Source: Pseudomonadota bacterium (GTDB taxonomy: Bacteria > Chloroflexota > UBA6077 > JAJPHF01). Taken from it: 64,000 nucleotides of DNA. Each line of letters opens with the position of its first letter. The first letter of the stretch is position 1. Below, one piece after another: positions 42,744-50,536 of the stretch. Where the stretch lies: the NCBI GenBank assembly GCA_021325365.1, contig JAJPHF010000168.1, positions 6,206 to 70,205 on the forward strand, given 5' to 3'. The notes beneath the pieces are model-generated. The model was not told the DNA's origin and did no database searches. It was given only the letters and a program-made list of their open reading frames with translations. The translations under genes were made by a program, and so were the position numbers.

Positions 42744-42976
42744 CGTCCTGGCCCTCCTCTCGTCGCGGCCGCCGTTGCGGCGGTGTGCAGTGTGGCCACG
42801 CGGTTAACCGGCGCCGGGGCTGCGGCCAGTGGCGCTTGCAGTATTCCGCGCCACAGGCCGCGGGCGGGCATGAAACCCGCCCCTACGACACAGCCACTGC
42901 TGGTCCGCCGTGAAATCTACCCATCCCCGACGCCTGCCGCTCACATTGCGGGCGCGGCCGCTGGTCGCATTGCGCC
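42744..42976. repeat. Intergenic gap with repeat family D, copy 3 (42827-42868)
   Basis: The gap contains CAGTGGCGCTTGCAGTATTC followed by CGCGCCACAGGCCGCGGGCGG, nearly identical to 22767-22807. Nothing else is recognised. Confidence 0.65.
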
Positions 42977-44038
42977 CTATGGGGTCGGCTGCCAGCCGCT
43001 GGCCTGTAGCTCGCGGTAGATCTCCTTGATGAGGCTGTAGTCGTACATCTGCTCGACGGGCGGGTACTGGTCCACGTCGTTCACCTCGGCGCGGACCTGG
43101 GCATCGCGGCGCTGCGCCTCGACGGGCATCGTCCCGTCCTCGGTCATCGACGCCAGCACGTCGTCGTAGTCCGCCTCGTTCGCCTCGCGGGGGTCGCCGT
43201 TGTACTTGCTCATGATCTGCAGGGTCTCTTCGCGGTAGCGCTTGTAGTACTCGCGGCCCTTCACGGTAGCCCGCAGGAAGCGCATGGCTCGGTCGCGGTG
43301 CTGCTGCAGCTCCTGGTCGCTCGTCGCCAGGCCGGTGTAGAGCATCTGGACCTCGCGGCGCATGTCCGAGAGAAGGTGGCCGTTGGACAAGACATCGCGG
43401 AGCTGGACCACATCGGACGTGCTGAGGACGACCGCCGCCACGGCGCGCGACTCGAAGGCGACCAGCCGCGCGCTGCCGCCGCCCAGCGGCGTATACGTTA
43501 CGGCGTTGGGATCGACGCCCTGCTGCTGGAGGACGATCCGCGCCGCGACCTCGTTGCTGTCGCCCCGCGAGTGGACGCCGATCGACTTGCCGACGAGATC
43601 GGCCAGCGTCCGCACGTCGGGCGACGTGGAGCGCAGCTCGTAGCCCGGGCGATCGGCGTTGGTGTAGATGACCTTGAGGGGCGCGCCCTTGAGCATGGCG
43701 CTGAGCGAGGAGGCGGCCGAGGTGCTGTACTGCACGTCGCCGGAGATGAGCGCGGGCGTGCCGGCGCCGCCGCCCGCGCTGATCATCTCCATCTCGATGC
43801 CCTCTTCCTGGTAGTAGCCCTTCTCGATGGCGATGAAGTGGGGCGCGTAGACTGCCGAGTCCGAGGCGAAGGTGACGCGAATCGTCTCGGCCGGCGGCGG
43901 GGACGCGGGCGCGGCGGCGGCCGGGGCGGCCGCCGCGGGCGCTGCGGGCGGGGCGGCCTCGGGCCGCGTCGCAGCGGTGCAGGCGGCGACCCAGAGGACG
44001 CTCAGGCAGGCCACCACGCGACATCGCTGGGTGCGCAT
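42977..44038 (-). CDS. SBP lipoprotein, six-member paralogue family, member 2
   Basis: The protein has 353 residues, lipobox VAAC, Ala/Pro tether, then IRVTFASDSAVYAPHFIAIEKGYYQEEGIEME. Typical family blocks follow: TPALISGDVQYSTSAASSLSAMLKGAPLKVIYTNADRPGYEL, GKSIGVHSRGDSNEVAARIVL, VKGREYYKRYREETLQIMSKYN and C-terminal PPVEQMYDYSLIKEIYRELQ. The ligand pocket is probably lined by the STSA and RGD-turn regions, as in SsuA-like folds. The ATG follows GAGGAGGTGGCG. It sits directly downstream of the flavin reductase gene (32 bases). Confidence 0.9.
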   Translation of the reverse strand: MRTQRCRVVACLSVLWVAACTAATRPEAAPPAAPAAAAPAAAAPASPPPAETIRVTFASDSAVYAPHFIAIEKGYYQEEGIEMEMISAGGGAGTPALISGDVQYSTSAASSLSAMLKGAPLKVIYTNADRPGYELRSTSPDVRTLADLVGKSIGVHSRGDSNEVAARIVLQQQGVDPNAVTYTPLGGGSARLVAFESRAVAAVVLSTSDVVQLRDVLSNGHLLSDMRREVQMLYTGLATSDQELQQHRDRAMRFLRATVKGREYYKRYREETLQIMSKYNGDPREANEADYDDVLASMTEDGTMPVEAQRRDAQVRAEVNDVDQYPPVEQMYDYSLIKEIYRELQASGWQPTP

Positions 44039-44070
44039 CGCCACCTCCTCGGCGCGGCCGGGCCGGCGCG

Positions 44071-44613
44071 CTAGTCGACGGCCTCCGCGAGCGGGAACGA
44101 CGTGCGGTGGTAGCGGACGAGCGGCCGCAGCTCCGGGTGACGCTCCAGGCGCAGGATGGTGCCGACGATCAGGGCGTGGTCGGCTGCCACGTCGACGATG
44201 CGGTCGACGCGGCACTCGAAGCTCGCCGCGCAGTCCTCGACGAGCGGCGCGCGGATGATGCCGGCCGGCCGCGGCCGCACGCCGAGCGCCGCGAACTTGT
44301 CCACCGCGTCGCCGTGGACGCGCGCCTTGGCGAGATCGCGGGCGCGGTCCACGACGTGCGCGAGCCGCGTGGACGGGATGTTGACGCCGAACTCGCCCGA
44401 CTCGGCGATCAGCGTGTAGGTGAAGTTCTTCGGCCCGACGCCGATCACCAGCGACGGCGGGCCGTGCTCGTTGAGCTGCATGCCGCGGATGGCGACCTGC
44501 ACGTTCTGCTGCTCGCCGAGCGCGGCCGTGACCAGCAGCAGCGGGGCCGGCAGCCACTCCAGGGCGTTCTGGAGGTCCAGCGGGTCGGGGACGACGCGCG
44601 ACTCGCTTACCAT
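44071..44613 (-). CDS. Flavin reductase-like split-barrel protein
   Basis: This 180-residue FMN-binding split barrel (PF01613) shows LEWLPAPLLLVTAAL, PPSLVIGVGPKNFTYTLIAESGEFGVNIPS (the flavin-binding block), KFAALGVRP and VEDCAASFECRVDRIVDVAADHALIVGTILRLE. Such proteins supply reduced FMN to two-component monooxygenases, so it could serve the LLM oxygenases of this island. Its ATG overlaps the last codons of the upstream NicX-like gene (ATGGTAA), showing translational coupling. Confidence 0.87.
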   Translation of the reverse strand: MVSESRVVPDPLDLQNALEWLPAPLLLVTAALGEQQNVQVAIRGMQLNEHGPPSLVIGVGPKNFTYTLIAESGEFGVNIPSTRLAHVVDRARDLAKARVHGDAVDKFAALGVRPRPAGIIRAPLVEDCAASFECRVDRIVDVAADHALIVGTILRLERHPELRPLVRYHRTSFPLAEAVD

Positions 44614-45716
44614 AGCGTGTTCGACCCGTGGGCGGCGTGCGACACCGGCGCCAGCACCTCGTAGGGGTCGCCGTAGCGCGACGCGACCTCCAGCACCTCG
44701 GGGTCGTGCAGCAGCGAGCGGTCGAGCATGCCGCCCTCGTGGACAATGATCCGGCCGTCGATGTACAGGCGCCCGTTCAGGATGGAGCCGTCGACGTGGC
44801 GGAAGTCCGGGTGCTTGCGGTCGGTGCCGAGGCCCGCCCAGGGCATCTTGCTGATCAGCTCCCAGTGCATCGGGTCGGCCATGCCGTGGGCGATGGACGC
44901 CTTCGGGTGGTAGCCGAACATGATCTCGATCAGGCGGTTGGAGCCGGGTACCTCCTGGAACAGCCGGCGGCACTCCTCGGCCGCCTCGCCGCCCTCCACC
45001 TCGGTGACGATGCTGTCTTCCACCTTCCAGCGCATGGGGGTCGGCAACTGGCCGGGGATGCCCTGGATGGCGCTGAGATACACGACGCCGTTGGCCTGGC
45101 CGTCGCCGTTGTACACGCCGCAGCGGCCCCACGGGAAGTGGCAGCGGCCCGGTGGGTCGCCGGCGCGGAACTGCATGCCGTACAGGCGGTTGCCGTCGTA
45201 GGTAGCCGTCAGGTTGGTGCCCAGGTCGTCCTCGACGTGGACCTCGCGGCCCGCGCCGACGACCGCGCGCACCTTCTCGGCCAGCTTCCACAGGACCGGG
45301 TTCGGGAACTTCGCGTAGTCGCGCGCCAGCAGCCCTGGCGTGCCCTCGAAGTAGACGAAGTAGGGCTTCATGCGCTCCTCGTGGAGCTGCGTGCCGCTCT
45401 CCTCGCGCTTGCGGCCCATCGCCCGGTGGGCGGGCGTGAAGGTGAGGAACACGGGCCACACCCAGATGGCTACGTCGGAGGCGTGCATGGCGGGGAACAC
45501 TTGGGGCGGCACCTCGCCGTAGCGGGCGATCGGCTCGGTGATGAGCGTCGAGATGTGGGCGCCCATCGCCGTCAGCCCCGCCGCCAGCGCCTCGATCGTC
45601 TGGGGGTCGCTGCGACGGTCGCCCAGGAGCAGCACCTGGTCGCCGGGGCGGATGTCGGCCGCCTCGACCATGTTCTGCACGCCCTGCATCATGTCCGCGA
45701 TCTCGTGGTGGATCAT
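44607..45716 (-). CDS. NicX / M29 aminopeptidase-like metalloprotein
   Basis: This 369-residue protein resembles the superfamily shared by M29 leucyl aminopeptidases and the extradiol dioxygenase NicX (2,5-dihydroxypyridine 5,6-dioxygenase). The N-terminal half, MVEAADIRPGDQVLLLGDRRSDPQTIEALAAGLTAMGA, has the expected Rossmann-like beginning. The C-terminal half carries the likely metal residues in EIMFGYHPKASIAHGMADPMHWE and DFRHVDGSILNG. Context (bicupin dioxygenase relatives, flavin reductase, hydrolases, VOC protein) favours a ring-cleavage role over peptidase, but this is inference. Strong ribosome site GAGGAGGGCCCA. It is coupled to the flavin reductase. Confidence 0.68.
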   Translation of the reverse strand: MIHHEIADMMQGVQNMVEAADIRPGDQVLLLGDRRSDPQTIEALAAGLTAMGAHISTLITEPIARYGEVPPQVFPAMHASDVAIWVWPVFLTFTPAHRAMGRKREESGTQLHEERMKPYFVYFEGTPGLLARDYAKFPNPVLWKLAEKVRAVVGAGREVHVEDDLGTNLTATYDGNRLYGMQFRAGDPPGRCHFPWGRCGVYNGDGQANGVVYLSAIQGIPGQLPTPMRWKVEDSIVTEVEGGEAAEECRRLFQEVPGSNRLIEIMFGYHPKASIAHGMADPMHWELISKMPWAGLGTDRKHPDFRHVDGSILNGRLYIDGRIIVHEGGMLDRSLLHDPEVLEVASRYGDPYEVLAPVSHAAHGSNTLW

Positions 45717-45743
45717 TGGGCCCTCCTCTGCCTTACCGCTGCC

Positions 45744-46823
45744 TTAGCGTGTGGGCTGCCAGCCGCTCGCTTTCAGCTCCTGATAGATCTCCTGGACGAG
45801 GCTGTAGTCGTACATCGCCTCCACGGGCGGGGCCTGCTCCGCCTCGTTCACCTGCGCGCGGATCGCGGCATCGCGCCGCTGCACCTCGACCGGCATGGAC
45901 GCCTCCGGGGTCATGCCGCGCAGCGCGTCGTCGTAGTCGGCCTCGTTCGCCGCGCGCGGCAGGCCGTTGTGCGCGGCCATGATGGCGAGGGTGTCCTCCT
46001 TGAACGCCTTGAAGTACTCGCGGCCCTTGATGCTGGCGCGCAGGAAGCGCTTGGCGCGGTCGCGGTGCTCCTGCAGCTCTCGGTCGCTGGTGACGACGCC
46101 CATGTAGAGCATCTGCACCTCGGCGCGGAGGTTGGCGAGCTGCTGGCCGCGCGTGCCCAGCTCCTGCAAGCGCACCACGTCCGCCACGCCCAGCACCACG
46201 GCGTCGGTGCTGGCCGCCTGCATCGCCGCGAGCCGCTGGGCGCCGCCGCCGATCGCGACGTAGTTGACGCTGGCCGGGTCGATGCCGCGCTGCTGGAAGA
46301 CCATGCGCGCGGCCAGGTCGGTCGTGTCGCCGCGCGACTGGATGCCCAGCGTCTTGCCGGGCAGATCGGCGAGGGAGGTCAGCTCGGGGCTGGTGGACCA
46401 GATGTCGAAGCCCGGGCGGTCGGCGTTGGTGTAGACGACTTTGATCGGCGCCCCCTTGAGCATCGCGCTGGCCGCCGAGCCGGCGGAAGTGCCGTAGTCG
46501 ATCTCGCCGGCCAGGAGCGCCGTCGTGCCCGGCCCGCCGGGCAGCGTGACGGTCACCAGCTCGAGGCCCTCGTCGGCGAAGTAGCCCTTGTCCATGGCGA
46601 TGAAGAACGGCGCGTACATGGCGCTGTCCGCGGCCAGGGCCACCCTGACCTTCTCCAGCGGCGGGGGCTGGCCCGGCGCGGCGGCCGGCGCGGCGCCCCC
46701 GGCAGTGCGGCCGCCGCTGGCGTCGCCGGCGGCCGCGCTCGGCCCGCACGCCGCGCCGAGCAGCACCGCGAGCGCGAGCAGCGCCGCCGGGAGCGCGCGC
46801 GGGCCTGGTCCTGAACGTCCCAT
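45744..46823 (-). CDS. SBP lipoprotein, six-member paralogue family, member 3
   Basis: The protein has 359 residues, lipobox LGAAC, a Gly/Ala/Pro tether, then VRVALAADSAMYAPFFIAMDKGYFADEGLELVTV. Family blocks are TTALLAGEIDYGTSAGSAASAMLKGAPIKVVYTNADRPGFDIWS, GIQSRGDTTDLAARMVF, IKGREYFKAFKEDTLAIM and PPVEAMYDYSLVQEIYQELKASG. Pocket-region differences (LPGGPGTT instead of the AGGGxxTP of siblings) suggest another ligand. The ATG follows AGGAAGCAGGCAG and begins 11 bases after the upstream sibling's stop, so two paralogues are tandem. Confidence 0.9.
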   Translation of the reverse strand: MGRSGPGPRALPAALLALAVLLGAACGPSAAAGDASGGRTAGGAAPAAAPGQPPPLEKVRVALAADSAMYAPFFIAMDKGYFADEGLELVTVTLPGGPGTTALLAGEIDYGTSAGSAASAMLKGAPIKVVYTNADRPGFDIWSTSPELTSLADLPGKTLGIQSRGDTTDLAARMVFQQRGIDPASVNYVAIGGGAQRLAAMQAASTDAVVLGVADVVRLQELGTRGQQLANLRAEVQMLYMGVVTSDRELQEHRDRAKRFLRASIKGREYFKAFKEDTLAIMAAHNGLPRAANEADYDDALRGMTPEASMPVEVQRRDAAIRAQVNEAEQAPPVEAMYDYSLVQEIYQELKASGWQPTR

Positions 46824-46834
46824 CTGCCTGCTTC

Positions 46835-47923
46835 CTACCGCGTGGGCTTCCAGCCGCTCGCTTGTAGCTCGCGGTAAACGTCTTTGATGAGGCTGTAGTC
46901 GTACATCTGCTCGACGGGGGGGACCTGGTCCACGTCGTTGACCTGGGCCCGCACGATGGCGTCCTGGCGCTGCACGTCGGCTGGCATCGTGCCGTCCTCG
47001 GTCAGCGCGGGCAGCGTTGCGTCGTAGTCGGCCTCGTTGGCGTCGCGCGGGAGGTCGTTGTACTTGCCCATGATGGTGAGGGTCTCGTCCTTGAACTGCT
47101 TGAAATACTCGCGGCCCTTCACGGTGCCGCGCAGGAAGCGCATGGCCCGGTCGCGGTGCTGTTGCAGCTCCTGGTCGCTCGTGGCGAGGCCGGTGTAGAG
47201 CATCTGGATGTCGGTGCTGAAGTCGGCCACGCGGTAGGCGTGCGCCGCGGCGCTGGTGTTCTTCAGCAGGACCGCGTCGGGGATGGAGAGCACGGCCGAG
47301 GCGATGACGCCCGACTCCAGGGCCGCCAGGCGCTGGTTGCCGACGCCCATCGCGTTGTAGCTCACGCTGTTCGGGTCGATGCCGTGCTTCATGAACATCA
47401 GGCGCGACTCGATCTCCATCGTGTCGCCGTGGGTCTGGACGCCTACCGCCTTGCCGACGAGGTCTTGCAGCGTGCGGATGCTGTCGGTGGTGGTCCACAG
47501 CTCATCGAACGAGCGGTCCGAGTTCGTGTAGATCACCTTGAGCGGGGCGCCCTTGAGCATGGCGCTGAGCGAGGTCGCGGCCGACGTGCTGTACTGGATC
47601 TCGCCGGAGATGAGGGCGGGGGTGGCGACGCCGCCGCCCGCGCGGATCATCTCCATGTCGATGCCTTCTTCCTGGTAGTAGCCCTTCTCGAGGGCGATGA
47701 AGTGGGGCGCGTAGATGGCGCTGTCGGCCGCGAACGAGACCTTGATGTGCTCGGTGGGCGGGGGCGCGGCGGGCGCGCTGGGCGCCGGCTGCGCCGCGGC
47801 CGGCGCCTGGCTGGGCGCGGGCTGCGCCGCGCTCGGCGGGCTGGCCGGCGTCGCGCCCGAGGCGCAGGCCGCCGTGCCAAGCACGAATGCAAGCAGACTC
47901 GCCGCGCGTATGGCGGTTCTCAT
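46835..47923 (-). CDS. SBP lipoprotein, six-member paralogue family, member 4
   Basis: The protein has 362 residues, lipobox TAAC, a long Ala/Pro/Gln tether, then IKVSFAADSAIYAPHFIALEKGYYQEEGIDMEMI. Family blocks are TPALISGEIQYSTSAATSLSAMLKGAPLKVIYTNSD, VGVQTHGDTMEIESRLMFM, VKGREYFKQFKDETLTIMGKYN and PPVEQMYDYSLIKDVYRELQASGWKPT. It lacks the usual RPGYEL after the TNSD turn (RSFDELWT instead), another sign of pocket divergence. It is first of the tandem pair, 135 bases downstream of the VOC gene. Confidence 0.9.
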   Translation of the reverse strand: MRTAIRAASLLAFVLGTAACASGATPASPPSAAQPAPSQAPAAAQPAPSAPAAPPPTEHIKVSFAADSAIYAPHFIALEKGYYQEEGIDMEMIRAGGGVATPALISGEIQYSTSAATSLSAMLKGAPLKVIYTNSDRSFDELWTTTDSIRTLQDLVGKAVGVQTHGDTMEIESRLMFMKHGIDPNSVSYNAMGVGNQRLAALESGVIASAVLSIPDAVLLKNTSAAAHAYRVADFSTDIQMLYTGLATSDQELQQHRDRAMRFLRGTVKGREYFKQFKDETLTIMGKYNDLPRDANEADYDATLPALTEDGTMPADVQRQDAIVRAQVNDVDQVPPVEQMYDYSLIKDVYRELQASGWKPTR

Positions 47924-48058
47924 GCGTTCCGCTCCTGCCGCGCCGCCCGGGCGGGTGCCAGGCCACCCGCCGCCCGCCTGGGCGCGGCAAGCAGCGCCCC
48001 TACGTCTTCTCGCCGTGCCGGCGTTGCTTGCCGCGCTCCCCGCCTTACGGCACTCCGT

Positions 48059-48916
48059 CTACCCGTGCGGCCGGTTCTCGCTGACCTGGAAGCGGTTGCC
48101 GAACGGGTCGTAGAAGTAGACCGTCAGCGGGTCGGGCTCGTGCCAGGGAATCTCGTGGCCGTTCGGGCCCCAGTAACGCTCGACGTTCGTCAGCCGCGGC
48201 ACGAACGCCTCGTACGCCCCGACCGGCACCTTCACGTCGACGTGCGGGCCGCGGGCGTAGTGGCTGCGCCGCGTCATGGCGGGGACTTCATGAACGATGA
48301 ACAACTGCCCCGTCTCGCCGATGGCGAAGGTCAGCTGGCGGTCGCCGGGCACGGCCTCGTACGGTTCTAGCTCCAGCGTCTCGGTGTACCACTGGCGGGC
48401 CAGCTCCAGGTCCGTGACCTCCAGCCGCACGTGGCTGATGCGGCGCAGGCCGAGGTGACCCTGGGGCGGGTCGCTGCTGCGCCGGTCGTCGCGGCGCTCC
48501 GACAGCTCGAAGGTGTTCTGCTGGGGGTCCTGCACGAACACCGACGCGGCGATGGGGCTGGGCGCCGGGTACTCGACCGGGCCCTCGAACGGCACGCCCT
48601 TCTCGCGCAGCACCTGCACGACGCCGTCGATGCCGCGCTCGTCGATCTCGAAGCCGCAGACCGGCCCTTCGAGGGGCCGGATGGGCGCCGGGATCGCCTC
48701 GTCCTGGAGGGCGATGCCCATGCCGGCGTGGTTGGCCACCGTCACGAACACCATCTCGGGCACGACGCGGTTCAGCCCGCGCAGGTTACAGTTCACCAGC
48801 CGGTTGAACCGCGCGCCGAGCACGTCGGTGTAGAACGCCAGCGACGTGCCCAGGTCGTTGGTGGGCACGGCGATGTGGTCGAGCCGCACTACCGCCGTCT
48901 TGGTCGCTACCGCCAT
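48059..48916 (-). CDS. Double-VOC domain protein (extradiol dioxygenase-like)
   Basis: This 285-residue protein has two VOC domains: residues about 10-140 (VRLDHIAVPTNDLGTSLAFYTDVLGARF ... SVFVQDPQQNTFELSE) and about 160-280 (RISHVRLEVTDLELARQWYTETLELEPYE ... VYFYDPFGNRFQVSE). The pairing His (LDHIAV) and late Glu (FELSE) fit the metal sites of type I extradiol dioxygenases or methylmalonyl-CoA epimerase-type enzymes. In this island a ring-cleaving or isomerising role is plausible. The ATG has GGAGGCCACG upstream; a repeat block separates it from the M24 gene. Confidence 0.82.
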   Translation of the reverse strand: MAVATKTAVVRLDHIAVPTNDLGTSLAFYTDVLGARFNRLVNCNLRGLNRVVPEMVFVTVANHAGMGIALQDEAIPAPIRPLEGPVCGFEIDERGIDGVVQVLREKGVPFEGPVEYPAPSPIAASVFVQDPQQNTFELSERRDDRRSSDPPQGHLGLRRISHVRLEVTDLELARQWYTETLELEPYEAVPGDRQLTFAIGETGQLFIVHEVPAMTRRSHYARGPHVDVKVPVGAYEAFVPRLTNVERYWGPNGHEIPWHEPDPLTVYFYDPFGNRFQVSENRPHG

Positions 48917-49144
48917 CGTGGCCTCCTTACTCTCTTCGCCGTCCTACTTCGCCGCTCTTCGTTCCGGTGTTGCGAGGACCGACCTACCCCCTCGGCCCCC
49001 CCTCCCGATGCGGGAAGGGGGAGCGGGACGGACCCCCTCCCCCAACCCCCTCCCCCCATAGGGGGCGGGGGCTTTCCGGTGGGGGCAGCGCCGGCGTCTT
49101 CCCCCCCTTTCCCCTATGGGGGAGAGGGGGCCGGGGGGGTTAGG
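48917..49144. repeat. Intergenic GC-rich repeat block (family A)
   Basis: CGGCCCCCCCTCCCGATGCG and the following GGGAAGGGGGAG repeat the 3811-3853 element. Further hairpins are CCCCTCCCCCC...GGGGGCGGGGG and CCCCTATGGGGGAGAGGGGG. No gene seen. Confidence 0.7.
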
Positions 49145-50335
49145 TCACCCCGCCACGATCGGCGCCATCGAGCGCTGGCTGAGGCGGCGGGCGCCGGTGG
49201 CGGTGACGCAGACCGTGTCGCCGACCGTCATGTGGCCGCCCGTCGCCGGGTCGCCGGTACGGGGCTTGAGCACGAATACCATACCCTCCTCCAGGGGCGT
49301 GCTCCGGTAGCGCTCCAAGTCGGCGTCGCCGAGCAGCACCGGCGTGTCGTCGCCCAGGCCGCGGGCGTGGAGCAGCGGGTGGCCCCACTCGAACCGCGTC
49401 TCGGCTACGACCGCCTGGTAGGTGTCCATGACGTGGCCCATCGTCACGCCCGGCGCCATCTCGGCCAGCACGCGGTCGAAGGCCCGCAGGGCCGTATCGT
49501 ACATCGCGCGCTGGCGCGGCGTCGGCTCGCCGATGAACATCGGCTGGTTGCCCTGTGCCGCGTAGCCCCCGTACTTCACCTCGATCTCGTTCAGGATCAC
49601 GTCGCCCTTCTCCAGCGGGCGGGTGGTGGGCACGAAGGCGCTGCCGCCGAGGTTCGGGCCGGCAGTCAGGAAGAACAGCGCCGGCCCCTCGCCGCCGTTG
49701 CCGATCATCGTGTGCCAGACGGCGGCGTAGACCTCGCACTCAGCCACGCCCGGCCGCGCCACCTCGGCCATCGTCTGGATGCCGAGCGCCACGAGCCCCG
49801 CCGAGCGCTCGAGAAAGGTGATCTCCTCGGCGCTCTTGCGCGTGCGGACGGCAAGCATCAGGTCGGTGGCGTTCTCGAACTGGGCGTGGGGGAAGCGCTC
49901 CTGGAGGCCAGTCATCGTGCCGTAGGCGACAATGCCGTCGGGGCTGCGCGACAGGCCGGCCAGGCCGGCCACGCCGATGCGGGCGCGCTCGTAGCCGCGC
50001 TCGGCGAGCCAGTCGCCGACGTACTTGGCCCAGGCGTTGCGGCAGTCGCGCACGTCGGCGATCCAGTCCTGGGCCCGGCGCCACCAGCCGGCGCGGTTCA
50101 TCACGAACGCCGTCGGCTCGCCCTGCGCCGGGAAGACGACGAAGGGCTCGGTGGCGTTGCCGCCGATCTGGCTGAGGTAGCGGGCGTCGGCCTGCTGCTG
50201 CTCCCAGCGGCCGGTATTCGCGGGGGCGAGCAGCACATCCAGGCCGCGCTCGGCCATGCGCGCGCGCACGGCGCCGTAGCGGCGATCGCGCTCGGCGAGC
50301 GAGAGCTGCGGGCGGTAGTCCTTGGGCGACGCCAT
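49145..50335 (-). CDS. M24-family (creatinase/Xaa-Pro aminopeptidase fold) protein lacking metal ligands
   Basis: The protein has 396 residues. The N-terminal creatinase-N-like domain (RMAERGLDVLLAPANTGRWEQQQADARYLSQIGGN) is followed by a pita-bread M24 domain. The metallopeptidase ligands Asp-Asp-His-Glu-Glu do not survive: the first Asp region reads ILNEIEVKYGGYAAQGNQ, the penultimate Glu region FVLKPRT (Lys instead of Glu) and the last MTVGDTVCVT. The His of GHPLLHARG remains. This resembles creatinase, an M24 member that works without metal, so a small-molecule hydrolase is more likely than a peptidase. Ribosome site AAGGAACAACCGC. Confidence 0.8.
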   Translation of the reverse strand: MASPKDYRPQLSLAERDRRYGAVRARMAERGLDVLLAPANTGRWEQQQADARYLSQIGGNATEPFVVFPAQGEPTAFVMNRAGWWRRAQDWIADVRDCRNAWAKYVGDWLAERGYERARIGVAGLAGLSRSPDGIVAYGTMTGLQERFPHAQFENATDLMLAVRTRKSAEEITFLERSAGLVALGIQTMAEVARPGVAECEVYAAVWHTMIGNGGEGPALFFLTAGPNLGGSAFVPTTRPLEKGDVILNEIEVKYGGYAAQGNQPMFIGEPTPRQRAMYDTALRAFDRVLAEMAPGVTMGHVMDTYQAVVAETRFEWGHPLLHARGLGDDTPVLLGDADLERYRSTPLEEGMVFVLKPRTGDPATGGHMTVGDTVCVTATGARRLSQRSMAPIVAG

Positions 50336-50536
50336 GCGGTTGTTCCTTTCTCGTCTGAGCGCGGCGGACCCCTCTCCCCCCTGCCCCCCTCTCCCCCACA
50401 GGGGAAAGGGGGGGGGCACGCCCGGGAGGACCTACTCCCGGCCGCCCTCCCTGAAAGGAAGGGGGAGAACGCCGGGGCCACCCACTCCGGGTAGCCCCCG
50501 CTCCCTGTGGGGGGAGGGGGTCCCTGCCCTCCCCCT
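50336..50536. repeat. Intergenic GC-rich hairpin-repeat block
   Basis: Palindromic runs such as CCCTCTCCCCCACAGGGG and CCCTCCCTGAAAGGAAGGGGG, with the same style and a GGACCTACTCCCGG segment related to family A. It separates the bicupin and M24 genes. Confidence 0.6.

Noticed and set aside
44628..46814. Open frame of 728 codons on the plus strand
   Set aside because: Antisense to the NicX-like and SBP genes; low-complexity Val/Ala/Arg/Leu translation.
48431..50494. Open frame of 687 codons on the plus strand
   Set aside because: Opposite the VOC and M24 genes and running through a repeat block; no domain signature.
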